From Helicostylum pulchrum (Eukaryota > Mucoromycota > Mucoromycetes > Mucorales > Mucoraceae), in the NCBI GenBank assembly GCA_025677825.1, contig JAIXMO010000031.1, positions 124,001-188,000 on the forward strand: a DNA stretch of 64,000 nt. The letters are read 5' to 3'. The position numbers and the translations under genes are program-made. This document shows positions 11,971 to 22,589 of this stretch, piece after piece. The notes below the pieces were generated by a model. That model saw only the letters and a list, made by a program, of their open reading frames with translations, was not told the origin of the DNA and searched no databases. How positions within the stretch are numbered: position 1 is the first letter of the stretch; every line of letters starts with the position of its first letter.

Positions 11971-12498
11971 TAATGTATTAAATTATAAAATAAAAAAAAG
12001 AAGAAGAAGACAGTATATTTCAACTTTTTTTTAGGGAAAAGAAGTAAGTGTTCAAACAGAGTTGCTTTTTATCCCACATGGTAATGCAATTAGGATTTAT
12101 ATGAACACGTAGCAGAAGAATTAGTATACAAGGTAATTCATGGATCCCTTTTTTGTGTTACTACGTGCGAGATGACAGTGATATTTCAATTGATCCATCC
12201 TTTCAAGATATGCATTTAAGATTGATGGGAAACGACTCAAGCGTCAAAAAACGTGATAGAAAATCCTTCCAAAGTTTATTAATGACACATTGGATATTAC
12301 GAAGAAGTACGATAACCTCAAAGGTGTCTTATCTTATTACGTATGTTGCAATTACTCCGGATCTAATTTGATTTTTTTTTTTTTGTGGAAACAATAAGGG
12401 CAGTAGACCACTCTTTTATTTAGTTAGCTAAAAAGTTTATTGTTCTCAATTAAAATAGTGCAGAGCTGTTCATTAGAATGCCACATATAACATTACGT

Positions 12499-12644
12499 TT
12501 AAAAACTACTATCTAAGATATACAGGACTAAAAAGTATCTTTGTGCTCACTTTATTTGGTTTATGCTGCATCCGTTTTAAATCTTTCGTCACATAATAAC
12601 CCTCTGTATTTACTTGGTTACTTTTCCTAGTTAACTTTCTAAAG
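12499..12644 (+). repeat. Dispersed repeat A, copy 2
   Basis: This is the second copy of the family described at 11803-11970, closest to the distant copy at 60489. The string GGACTAAAAAGTATCTTTGT is identical in those two. It forms the last quarter of the open frame at 12509-13087 read on the minus strand. Confidence 0.75.
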
Positions 12645-13087
12645 AAAACTGGGTGAGTGTTTTTGCTGCGCAGCAAAAAATCCTCAAAATAATTTTTTGC
12701 AGTCACGAAAATGCGCCTTACAAAGAAATAGACAAACCATGCTAGTTCTCTCACGTAACATACAACAAGCTTATTACGTTCACAGTTAGTTGTAAAAAGA
12801 TATTTTTTCATTTTCGTTTTATATAAAAAAAAAGGGGTGGGGAAATAGGAAGGCCTGTGCAACTTAGCTTGCATACATAGATCGCTGCCTGAGTCTATTC
12901 TCTTATCATACCCATCCCCGAAGACATGATTCTCATTGAAAGCCTGGAGGAAACAGCAGAAACCCTGGATCCAGGACCACTTATAAGGAAAAAAAAAAGC
13001 TGTCTCCAAATTGTGGTATGAAAAAGTTAAAAAAAAAGTTGGTTTTGACGGAACTTGAAAAACTTTGGGAAGAGAAGTATCGCTCAC
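12509..13087 (-). other. Open frame of 192 codons of unknown nature
   Basis: It is the longest uninterrupted frame in the graveyard between 9.7 and 17 kb. Composition is rich in F, Y, K and N, and I recognise no domain. Its C-terminal part is translated from dispersed repeat A, whose other copies contain stops in this frame, which argues against a conserved protein. It may be a degenerate transposon gene or a chance frame. Confidence 0.2.
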
Positions 13088-13322
13088 TGAGATACTGGAC
13101 TTTTACAAAATCGCTCACATTACTGCAATTGTAATGAAAAATGAGGGTTTAATTTATCAAGAAACAGGAAACGCGCTTTGGGTCCGAGTTGTGTAATGTA
13201 AAATAGTTGTTTTGAATATATCTTGTAGATAAAAAATTAAAAAGAGTAATGACGGGCTTAAAAGCTTTATTTTTTTTGAGCAAAACAAGTAATCACATTA
13301 GCTTTACCACAACAGGAAATTT

Positions 13323-13430
13323 TTCAACTTTTTTACAAACATGTACAACTTTTTTACATGCAGTTTAAATTTTTTACAGGCGTGAACAACTTTTTTACAT
13401 CTAGTTCAAGTTTTTTACAGGAGTGCCAAT
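13323..13430 (+). repeat. Array of AACTTTTTTACA-type motifs
   Basis: Five spaced copies of (C/A/T)AA(C/A/G)TTTTTTACA occur within about 105 bases, just upstream of the broken gene at 13562. The reverse complement recurs at 15100-15117 and, more weakly, at 15118-15170. This is a subterminal repeat arrangement of the sort transposases bind. Confidence 0.65.
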
Positions 13431-15117
13431 AAAACTTCTTTGCATTGACACTATTTTTCTTTTGAACCAATAAAAATTGATCTTTTTGAAAAGAAATTCT
13501 ATTTCTTTCTTACTTTTTCGTTAGGTTTTTTTTCTTACTTTTTTTACTACAATATCTACAAATGGCCAGTCAAAGAAACAACATTACTTTACTTGAAGTT
13601 CAAATGTTACTTCAAAGAACTATTATGAACGAATCGCAAAGTATTTTAGGAAAGCTGGATAATCTTGATGCGACAATCAATGATTTGAGAGAAGAAGCAA
13701 TAGCCGCGATAGAGGAAAATATGTCTTTGAAAGAGGAACTGTCTTCTTTAAAAAATAAAATTAATATGATCTATTCGTCCATAGGAAATGACCTGTCTGT
13801 GTCTAGCCCGCACTTTGCAGGTGAAGCTACTGGTAGTGTTGAATAGAACGGTTTGTTTTCGGACAACTTGTACCCGTTAAGGAGTATTATTAAGGAAACT
13901 TTGAAAGCCCCCACTCATTTTGTTTAGGAGACTTATCACAAGCTTGCTGAAAGGTTTATTGGAAGGACAATGACAAAAGAAGAATTTTACGGTTGCTGCA
14001 AAGATAATGTGAACATTGGTGTGCTCAACCCTGTCATATACGCTATTAAAAAGAGGTACGACTTGTTAAAAAAACCTATTAACTTTGCCAAGCTACCATC
14101 CGATGTACGAGAGGAAGCCGAGCTTCTGTTAGAGGAGAAAGCTGCGCCATTTTTACCTCTTGCTGCGTGCACAGGCCGTTGGGGAGAAAAAATGCTGTTG
14201 ATGGGAATGTGGCACCGTGCCTCAATATTATATTGATGAAGATGAAGAAGAAGAAGAAGAAGGGGAAAACAGAGTCGCTGCTCAAACTATACTGCGACAA
14301 GAAGAGCAAGAAGAACAAGAAGAAGAACAAGAAGAAGATGTGCACAAAGAAGAAGATATACAAAATTTTACTGATACTGATCCGTTTGAAGAGTAAAATA
14401 ATATCGTCCAAATATATACGTTTTATCTCCATTTCTTTCAAATTACTGACGTTTTATACATAGGGACTTCTATCAAATATCATTGCCTCTCTTGTTGGAT
14501 CCTAGTCTAGAAAACCCTATTGTTTAAGGTCCACTACTTGAGCGTGCTGAAAGTATGTCATATTAACTATATATTTTTTAAAAAAAACTTGATTGTACTA
14601 ACCCTTAGTATGTGTACTAGGTGAAGCTGACACTAAAGAAATTCAAAGGAAGAGAGGACGACCCTCAACCAAGAAGAAGACTACAGGTATACAAATATAA
14701 AGACTAATAATAATTGTAGATTTAGTAGACTAACGGTCAGTACATTATTATTAGAAGCCACCACAAAACCAACTAGTGGAAGTAAAAAAGTAAAGATTAG
14801 AAGAACCTAAGAGATGGTAAGTGTATTGTTGAAAGAGGGACTTCTGCTATTTAGTTATATTTCTAATGTAAAGCTTCACATTAAATAGACGATTATAAAG
14901 CAAGGCAGGAGTAATGAAGTTAAGTATGCCTGAGATATTATTGTGAATTTCTATATCATTTTATTTAAATAAATACTATATGTAAAATAAAGTAATCATT
15001 TGTATAATAAAATAAAGAATATAAGTAATAAAAGTTTTAAAAGTGAGTGTATAAGCAAATGAAAAAATGAGGAAGCATGCTGCTGGACCTTTCAGAATAA
15101 TGTAAAAAAGTTGTACA
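13342..15117. mobile_element. 1.8-kb element with 18-bp perfect inverted repeats
   Basis: TGTACAACTTTTTTACAT at 13342-13359 is matched base for base, in inverted orientation, at 15100-15117. Motifs of the same type lie inside and outside the left copy. The interior holds one decayed protein gene (13562-14810) and nothing resembling a transposase, so the element is probably non-autonomous, or the protein is an uncharacterised mobility factor. The outer boundaries and a target-site duplication are not clear, because related motifs extend beyond both 18-mers. Confidence 0.55.
13562..14810 (+). pseudogene. Broken coiled-coil / acidic / AT-hook protein of a mobile element
   Basis: From the ATG at 13562 one frame runs to 14236 with only two in-frame TAG codons (13844-13846 and 13925-13927). 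The residues between the stops, such as LFSDNLYPLRSIIKETLKAP, look like protein, so they are nonsense mutations and not intron ends. The N-terminus is a heptad-rich coiled coil (MLLQRT ... LREEAIAAIEENMSLKEEL). A middle segment contains MTKEEFYGCCKDN and REEAELLLEEKAAPF. After a +1 shift near 14217 an acidic Glu/Gln-rich tail follows. Two further spliced pieces carry the AT-hook KRGRPSTKKK and end at SKKVKIRRT. I do not recognise the family. Confidence 0.5.
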
Positions 15118-15849
15118 GTTGTAAAATTCTTATATGTTTTGCAAAACCGACATAAAAAGTTGAACTTTTTTTTTCTTAAGCAGTTTAATTACTAGTAAAG
15201 GATACGAATGTGTTTATCTTCCCCCCTCCCCCCTTACTCGTCCGAATTAAATCCTATTGAAAACTTCTAGGCTAACTATCAAAGCAAGAGTTAGACGTAG
15301 TAAATTTGACGATAAAGAAAGATTTTTTTACGAGAATTAGCCGAAGCCTGTTAATTCTGTTCCTAAATAAAAATAATTTGAAGAATTGTATTCAGCATTC
15401 TATCAATGTTTTTCTCAAGTGTTTAAATAAAGAGCCCCATTTAAACAAGATAAAGTAACAAACGCCATTTGGCTATGACAATCTGATATTTAATAGTAAC
15501 ACTCAATGACTTCTAACATTTAACATTTTATGCTGAAGATTGGCCAATTGCAAAGTAAATATTTAAAAGATGATAGTGACAGAGAAGCTATATCGGTCGA
15601 TGATCCACTATCCTTTCGATTTATTGAAACTTAAAACTTTGCAAAAGTTTATTAATCATACGCCAGTTGATACGTCAAAAAACTTCCTCAAGACAATGCT
15701 TATTATGAAGGATTTACTGCAGGGCTCACTGTGCTTTTGGTATAAGCTAACATAAACCTCTTCAGTTGAATCTTCTTCTTTCCTCTTGGATTAGACATGT
15801 CGCTCATAAGTGTGTCAATATTCAATTTAATCAAGTTTATTAATTAATT

Positions 15850-16909
15850 AATCAATAAAGTTTACACTTAATACAAAAAAAAAATCGTATTGATTGTATA
15901 GTTTAAGATAGTACTTAAATTTTTCAAGATCCAATTCGCATGTTTCTGTCATTGTCACAATGCCGTTATCTGTACCCGACATACGCAGATTTCTGTTCAA
16001 AAGTTCTTCATCGATTTTCAAGTTTTCGGTTTTTTACATGCATCTGTAGTTACTGGGGTTGATCAACTTCTTTTTAACAACAGCTTGATCCTCATTTTCT
16101 TGCTAAATAACCATCTGTTTATAACTATAATATGTTTCTTTTCCTAGCTCCTTCTTCTTGTTGTTCAAAACGAATACTTTTTGATGAAGCTCGTCTCGTT
16201 TTTCTTTTAACTCGTTTATTTTTTTTTCAAACAAGACTTGTTTAGAGTGTATCCGTCGATCTTTTATCCATTGGCCTCTGAGTTGTTTTATCTGTTAACG
16301 CATGATGAATTCTTTTCTTTCTTCGAGATCCAATTTTAACTTCTTTGTGGTATCATCCTGCTCCCTTCCGAGTAACTTCAACCTTTCTTCTTTTCCTTGC
16401 GATTTTACCTTCCGGTTTGATTGTTTGTCTACTATTGAGGAAACTTGTTCCTGCTGCTCTTGTAGTTCAATGGACGTATGACATGGTGGGAATATTTTTA
16501 TCTTTCCCATTAATTGAACCGTCTGTAGCCCAGGTAGAAATAGCATATAATGTTGAAAGTCTTGTCCATGACTCGCTGAAACTTGAAAGACCTCGGGAAG
16601 ATTGAAGTACGACCCAAACATGGCGTCTTTATGTTCTGTTGCAGCTTGCTTTGACGTGATCTCTTGATTATCGTGATCGAATACCCTCTATGGTTTTTCT
16701 TTTACTTTCTGCGAGCTAAACAAGCTGTACAAGCCAGCTGTATCCATATGAAGGGAAGACATACTTCCAGGTTTAGCGTTCAACTGACGATCGAAGTTGA
16801 CTGTTCTATCCCCTCGAAAGGGGATCTTATAAGAAAAACATAGATTCCGTAAAATATTGTAAGTCTGTAAAGCCGCAGGGCGACGCGTAGCAAACGAAAA
16901 AAGTAACAT
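15850..16909 (-). pseudogene. TnpB/Fanzor-like RuvC protein, N-terminal and RuvC-I relic
   Basis: A single minus-strand frame runs about 1.05 kb from MLLFSFATRRPAAL at 16909, interrupted only by four stops (plus coordinates 16688-16690, 16295-16297, 16103-16105, 16034-16036), all in the same phase with no frameshift. The N-terminal half has mixed composition. Charged helical segments follow (KEERLKLLGREQDD, KKINELKEKRDELHQKV). The last part reads MSGTDNGIVTMTET, a D-x-G strand that fits the first RuvC motif. The zinc-ribbon half is missing here, but a matching C-terminal half lies at 9684-10130 on the same strand. The assignment rests mainly on that pairing and is an inference. Confidence 0.45.
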
Positions 16910-17284
16910 GATTAAATATATCGCATGAGCAAATATAGGCTCTGTATTTTATCATAAGTGATATTTTTTATCATAAATCACTTTTCTTTCTCTTTTTCTT
17001 TTTTACATTATGTCATGCTAGTCAGACACTGTTTCGTACACTACATGCTATTTAGCATCTAATATAAAAAAGATAAAGCATTAAGAAATAGAGCTAAATC
17101 ATCCATCCCTTTTAAATAGCATACTTGTATAATGAGAGAAATAGTATTTTTGTTTAATCACAACTGCTTTTATCATTCTAATAATTAAAATTACATTTTT
17201 ATTATAAAAGGGGATAATGGTATACAATGATTTTTTTTTCTTCAAAAATAAAATAAATACAAATAAATACAAATTTTCTACTTA

Positions 17285-18414
17285 TTAGGCTCTCTCAACA
17301 TCATCGAGTATAACTTCTTCGTCATTAAAAGCCGAAATACGACTAGGAGGAGGAGTAGGAAAATACTTGTAATAAACATTCAATAAAGCAAACAAAGCAT
17401 AAATCACTAACGTCACGCCTAGTAAACCCATAAAGAACCTACCACCACCGGAAGTAGATAATTTAGCTACGGCAGCTGCCACCATATTCTTATCTCCTGA
17501 TTCATTTCTATTTGCTAAAGAATCCCAAAAGAAACCAGACATGGTACCAAACAAAGCAGCTCTACCACCAAAGCCGATTCGACCTAGCGTATGTACAATA
17601 GCTGCTTCCCATTTACGCGCGCCTGGTTCACTTGTCTTTAAGTCTCTTATAAAGTTACCACTAATTGCATTGATAATTTGTGTAAAGAAGGCAATTAAGA
17701 ATGCAATGCCCATGATGCCAACTCCTGCTGAACCTAATTTGGTCTTGGTCCAAGAGGCAGGGAATTCTTGACTGGAGGCTGCAAGTTGCTGTTCTTCTTC
17801 GGTTTGAAATAACATTTGAATGATGTAGTATGCATAGGCTGTGTAAACTGCTCCACTTACAAATGGTGATAGTCGGTATCGAAAAAAATTCTTTTTTTTA
17901 CTGAATGATGCATCGCTACCTTGACCTGTAATAGCTTCCCACATTCTGATTTTTTGTTGTTAGTATTTAATAAGTATAAATGATACTATTGTAAGTATTC
18001 GTTTTTTTTTTACCTCCAAACAATATACATACATAATCCAACTGCCATAACGATAAGGATAGATCTTCCTACGTCTGGAATACCACCTAGTAGCAAAAAT
18101 GCACCTTGAGGTGATTCGTTGCCTTCGCTACCATTAGGTGTATGTGCACCTGATAAATTGGTTAACGTTAAGACACCAATACAACCATATACAACTGCCT
18201 TTGCTGTAAATCCAAGTCGTCCTATCCATTTTACTACAGGTTTATATCTCTTTCGCACACCTCCTTGGTAGAATTTTAATGGGGTTTTATTGGCTGGGTC
18301 TTGTATAGAAGATGTCCCTGAATCGGATTCTTTTGTATGTGTGTTGCTTAATGCATTCTCTTCGTCGTCTGGTTTTTTCTTTAATCCCAATTTATTTCTT
18401 ATACCGGTAAACAT
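17285..18414 (-). CDS. DUF1206-family multi-pass membrane protein
   Basis: Two minus-strand exons (18414-18014 and 17945-17285) join to give 353 residues. After a polar, charged N-terminal tail of about 60 residues come paired hydrophobic segments built on a repeated pattern: WIGRLGFTAKAVVYGCIGVL near residue 75, a second in the middle, and HTLGRIGFGGRAALFGTMSG near residue 250. The LGR-x-GF/A-(x)-A-VYG pattern is that of the DUF1206 repeat, found as three units with six membrane helices in bacteria and some fungi. The function of the family is unknown. The tail has an acidic EEVILDDVE end. The gene is divergent from TSC13, with about 650 bases between starts. Confidence 0.75.
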
Positions 18415-19062
18415 TCTATGAAAAAAGAGCGGTGGGGATATAAAAAAACGAAAGAAAGAAATAGAAAAAGATAAATAGTTTCTTTTTTAATCTGATTCGA
18501 TTTGAATTTCTTCCGTAAATGAAAGGTCGTCATTATGACGTAAAAGAATAGCTGTTTCCCCTCTCCTTTTTTCCCTTCTCCTTTTTCCCCGTTCATAGAA
18601 AGATCATATTTCTAAAAACAGAGTTTTATTTTTCTCCAAGCTGGATCATATATCGTTGTTGTTTCACTTGTTTCTCTAAATACTTCTTTTTTCAACTGAT
18701 ATACTTTAACTGGTGTAACCTCAAACGACATCATTTTATATGCTGTCATCCACTATACCATATTCTTGCTAAAGCACATGCCATTATCGATTGTTTTGTT
18801 TTAGCACTCAACACAGATTACATATTATACATAAATACCAAAAAGTGTCTCTTTTTTTTTAAAAAAAAGTTAACCGAAAAGAAACTCAAAGAGTATGTCT
18901 TCATGTGTGTTATTAAAATTTTGTTGAGTGTGCTTTGTACAGTGATTGGCTCAATCCTAACCCCAATACCACATCCAAAAAAAAAGGTAATAAGCTCCCC
19001 CCCAAATTTCTCAACAATTTTTTTTTCTCTTTTTCTTTTTTATCGAGAAACAATAAAAAAAA

Positions 19063-20087
19063 ATGAAGGTAACTATTGCCTCGCGTCAAAAGTCTTCCAA
19101 GTTTCCAGTTACTTTGGAAGTACCCGGTACAGCTTCTACCGTCAAAGTTGCCGATATCTCAACTGCACTTGCCAAAAAATACCCTAAATACTACCCAGAC
19201 CGTCAACGTTTAACAACCGAAGACAAGAAAGTATTAACTGAACAAAGTTTAAGTGAACAAGGTATTGATGAGTCAACACCCATTTACTTTAAAGACTTGG
19301 GACCCCAAATTGGTTGGCGTACAGTGTTTTTAATTGAATATGGAGGACCTCTCTTGATTCATCCCTTGTTCTATTATGCCACTCAATTAATTTATGGAAG
19401 TTCGTATGAGCATTCACCCATGCAAGTAGCTACTTATTATATGGTCATGCTTCACTTTGTAAAGCGTGAATTAGAAACTTTGTTCGTTCATAGATTCTCG
19501 CACGGCACTATGCCTTTCATGAACGTGTTCAAGAACTCTGCTCATTACTGGTTCTTGTCCGGGTTTAATTTGGCTTATTGGGTTTATGGACCTTGGTTTG
19601 CTCAAGGTACTGCTGCTGGTGCTCGTAATGATGTTTGGGTTTATGGTTCTGTTGCTGTTTGGGCTGTAAGTATAATATAAAAGAGATAGAGAGAGAGAAA
19701 AAGTGTGGTTTTTTTAAAAACATATTGTTAGTGGGCTGAACTTTCCAATTTGATGACACATATTACTCTTCGTAACTTGCGTCCTCCTGGAACTCGTGTT
19801 CGTGCTATTCCTTACGGTTATGGGTTTGACCTTGTTTCTTGTCCCAATTACTTTTTCGAATTTGTTGCTTGGACCGCTGTCTGTTTCCTTACTACAAGTT
19901 GGAGTGGTAAGTTACTTTTTCCTTTAAAATCTTTCTTTTTATTAATATTTTTTGTGTAGCTTTCCTTTTCAATATTGTCGCTACTGGTCAAATGTACATT
20001 TGGGCTGTTAAGAAGCACAAGAATTACAAGAAGGACTTCAAGGATTATCCTCGTAACAGAACTTCTATGATTCCTTTTATTGCATAA
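19063..20087 (+). CDS. TSC13: Very-long-chain enoyl-CoA reductase
   Basis: Three exons (19063-19665, 19732-19906, 19960-20087) give 301 residues, close to the family length of about 310. The first 75 residues form the ubiquitin-like domain usual at the N-terminus. Hydrophobic segments follow, with KRELETLFVHRFSHGTMP and NSAHYWFLSGFNLAYW. The C-terminal steroid-reductase-like part has LRNLRPPGTR, IPYGYGFDLVSCPNYFFE and YKKDFKDYPRNRTSMIPFI. TSC13 performs the last, NADPH-dependent reduction of each fatty-acid elongation cycle in the ER and feeds sphingolipid synthesis. The Lys/Tyr/Asn-rich tail region is the expected cofactor end. It converges with the carnitine acyltransferase gene, with only 53 bases between stop codons. 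Confidence 0.93.
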
Positions 20088-20140
20088 AATATAAAATAAA
20101 AAAATGCATACGAGAAAAAAAAGAACGGTTTTTATTATTA

Positions 20141-22429
20141 TTATTTCTTGATTAAATATCTTTCAGCGACATCTCCAAAATCATCAAGAACACCTTGTAC
20201 AGTCTTTCTAAATGTAGATGAATCTGTACCAGCATACGAGTTCCAAGAAGTAATACTTAATCTTACACGATCTTTACCAATAGCATAATTAGACCCATAC
20301 CCTTCAGGTACAACTGCACCAAATCCACCCCAAGCTAAATCACCAGGTGATGTATTGGAGGTAGATAAAAGCCAATACTGAGATCCCCAGTAAGAGGGGT
20401 CTTGGAAGATAGCAGCACCTTCCGACTCAGCTTCCGCAGGTGTCATTTGAGTTCTTAAGCCTAACAAGTGACGATCAACACCGTATCCGTTACTAGCTGC
20501 CTTCATATACTCCATATGTGTTTCGATAGCATGGGAAAATAAGTCTAACTTTTTAGACATGTTGATATCTTTATCGTCCCATGCTTTAGTGAAATCGACA
20601 GTTTCAACAGATAAAGATCGCACGGTCTCAGTACGGCCAGCACGGAACTTACGAGTAGAAGCGGATTCGTAAGTAGGACAAGATTTACCGTATTGTCGGT
20701 AGTAGGCAAGTTGGTAGACCATTTGCAACCAACCGTCAGGACTGACCTTGGCTTGTTTCATCTTGTTGGATCCGTAGCCTTCGTAATGAAGTAAAACACT
20801 GTCTAAATCTGAAATTAAGGTAGCGGCGTTCTTTTCAGCGGTTTGGATTGCTTGACCTAAAGAACTGGAGACTTGCCAGTTTAATAATTTGGGCTTTTGT
20901 AAGTTGGAAATAGCACCAGAAGACATTGTGCCTTCAATAGGTTCCCTTTTTTTATATATAAAAGTGTTAGAGTAATTGTTTTTTTTTTGGTAGCAAGTAA
21001 AAACTTACTTTGCTAAAACATCATCAACAATACGAGCAGGGACAACTGCATCAGCAGGAGAATGCTATTAAATAAAAAATAAAAAATTAGAATATGGCAA
21101 GTACACACACAAAAAAAAATAGGGATACTTTACCTCGCCGTTAATACCAGCACGACCATTATTCTCAACGATAAATTGTAACGCTTTATCAAACCATCTA
21201 TTTCTACCGTTCTTGGCATGGAAGATGTTTCTATGACATGAGTCCAAGTCAAGAGGAGAACTATAATCATCTAAACAAAATACAAAGAGAGAATCATCAA
21301 TGTTTTTAAGAGATTTAGCATTTGTTGCTTCAGTCTCCATTTGTTGACGAATCTATTTATTTTATGTTTTAGTACACATACACACACATAAAGAAGAAAG
21401 AAAAAAAACTTACAGGCCCCCAAGTATCTCTGTGTTCTGTAGTTAATACACCAACAGCTGGTTGACGTTGTTCAATAGGTGTTTGATCAACTTGTTGAAC
21501 TACTTGACGTAATTGGCTTAAACCTTATATTAGTCATTTTATTTTAGGCTATATACTTTTCTTTTTTACCTTTCTAACGTCTTTACGGGTACGGTTTCTC
21601 CATTAGGTCCAATCACTTGAACGTCAAAAATTTGGTCCTTATAAATAACATTGATATGTTTAGCCAAACAAGGCCATTGTGTTACTACCTTGTCACAATC
21701 AGGTGCCGCAATACGTGAAGTACCAAACATGCTCTTTAACTGATGCATACAAAATGGTCCTGAACGGGATACATCTGGAGGAATCTCCTCACTTTTTTTT
21801 TAAAAAAAAAGAAAAGAGTTTAATATACTGCTACTACTATTATACTTTTTTAAACACTTACTTGTTCACACGGTTAGAATAATCAATTAAACCAGCAATC
21901 ATGCCAGCTGACCTACGTAACTGAAAATCGGTTACTTTACCCTGTTCGGCTCCCTTTCCAAGACCAGTAACTGGATCTCGAAACTGGTTCCACCAATTGA
22001 CATTGATCATAGTAGGAATACGGTACTCCAAATACCCCTTTTTCAACCAAAGTCTGTCGATCCAGTTTAATCCAAGAGCAGTCTCTTGATCATCCAAGAC
22101 ATGTAACCGTTGTTGTAACGTCTCGGCCAACCCGTTAGGAGCGAAGAAATTGTCAATTTTCTTACTGACGCTTGCGTGTTCTGATGCAGAGAGTAAAGGG
22201 AGTAAACTACGCTTGTAACGTGCTGAAGTTAAGTTGAGGTTTGGGATAGGTAAACGAGGTAAGACGGCTTGGTTGGAAAAGGTCTTTGCAGGTCCTCCTG
22301 TGGTATAAGTTCTTACCGAAGATCTTTTTTTTATATATAAAACAAAATAAGTAAACAAAAAAGTTCTTATTATGTACATATGTATATATATTACCCGGCA
22401 CGACGTAAAGCGTGTTGATAAGCTAACAT
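20141..22429 (-). CDS. CAT2: Carnitine O-acyltransferase (acetyltransferase type)
   Basis: Seven minus-strand exons (22429-22395, 22323-21862, 21791-21570, 21516-21414, 21352-21134, 21064-21009, 20945-20141) give 633 residues with exact phase closure. The catalytic motif EHSPAD lies across an exon junction with His at about 348. The STS motif that contacts carnitine/CoA is at about 560-562, and LPRLPIPNL opens the conserved region. The N-terminus MLAYQHALRRAGSSVRTYTT is basic and hydroxylated with no acids, as in a mitochondrial presequence. The C-terminus (YLIKK) is not a typical peroxisomal signal. The enzyme moves acetyl or short acyl groups between CoA and carnitine for transport into mitochondria. 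Whether it prefers acetyl cannot be proved from sequence. Confidence 0.92.
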
Positions 22430-22589
22430 CTCTTTAATTGTTTTCCCAGAAAGAAAGAAGGAAAAAAGAAAAGAAGGGGTGAGAAAGTGTATTATCAATC
22501 TCTCGAGAACTTTCATGTGATTATTTTAAAACTAAACCACCGTCACTTGTTACACCCAATGCAAGTTTTAATGGTTTTTTTTTATTTTA

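Noticed and set aside
12153..12371. 72-codon frame on the plus strand in the graveyard
   Set aside because: No motif and no neighbouring coding signal; it may be debris.
13846..13969. Possible intron joining two exons of the AT-hook gene
   Set aside because: The stretch is in frame with both sides and reads as protein apart from two TAGs, and the available donors do not restore phase.
15570..15755. 61-codon frame on the plus strand
   Set aside because: Opposite strand to the RuvC relic, no recognisable motif.
18399..18596. 65-codon frame upstream of the DUF1206 gene
   Set aside because: It overlaps the start of the true gene and is low-complexity leader sequence.
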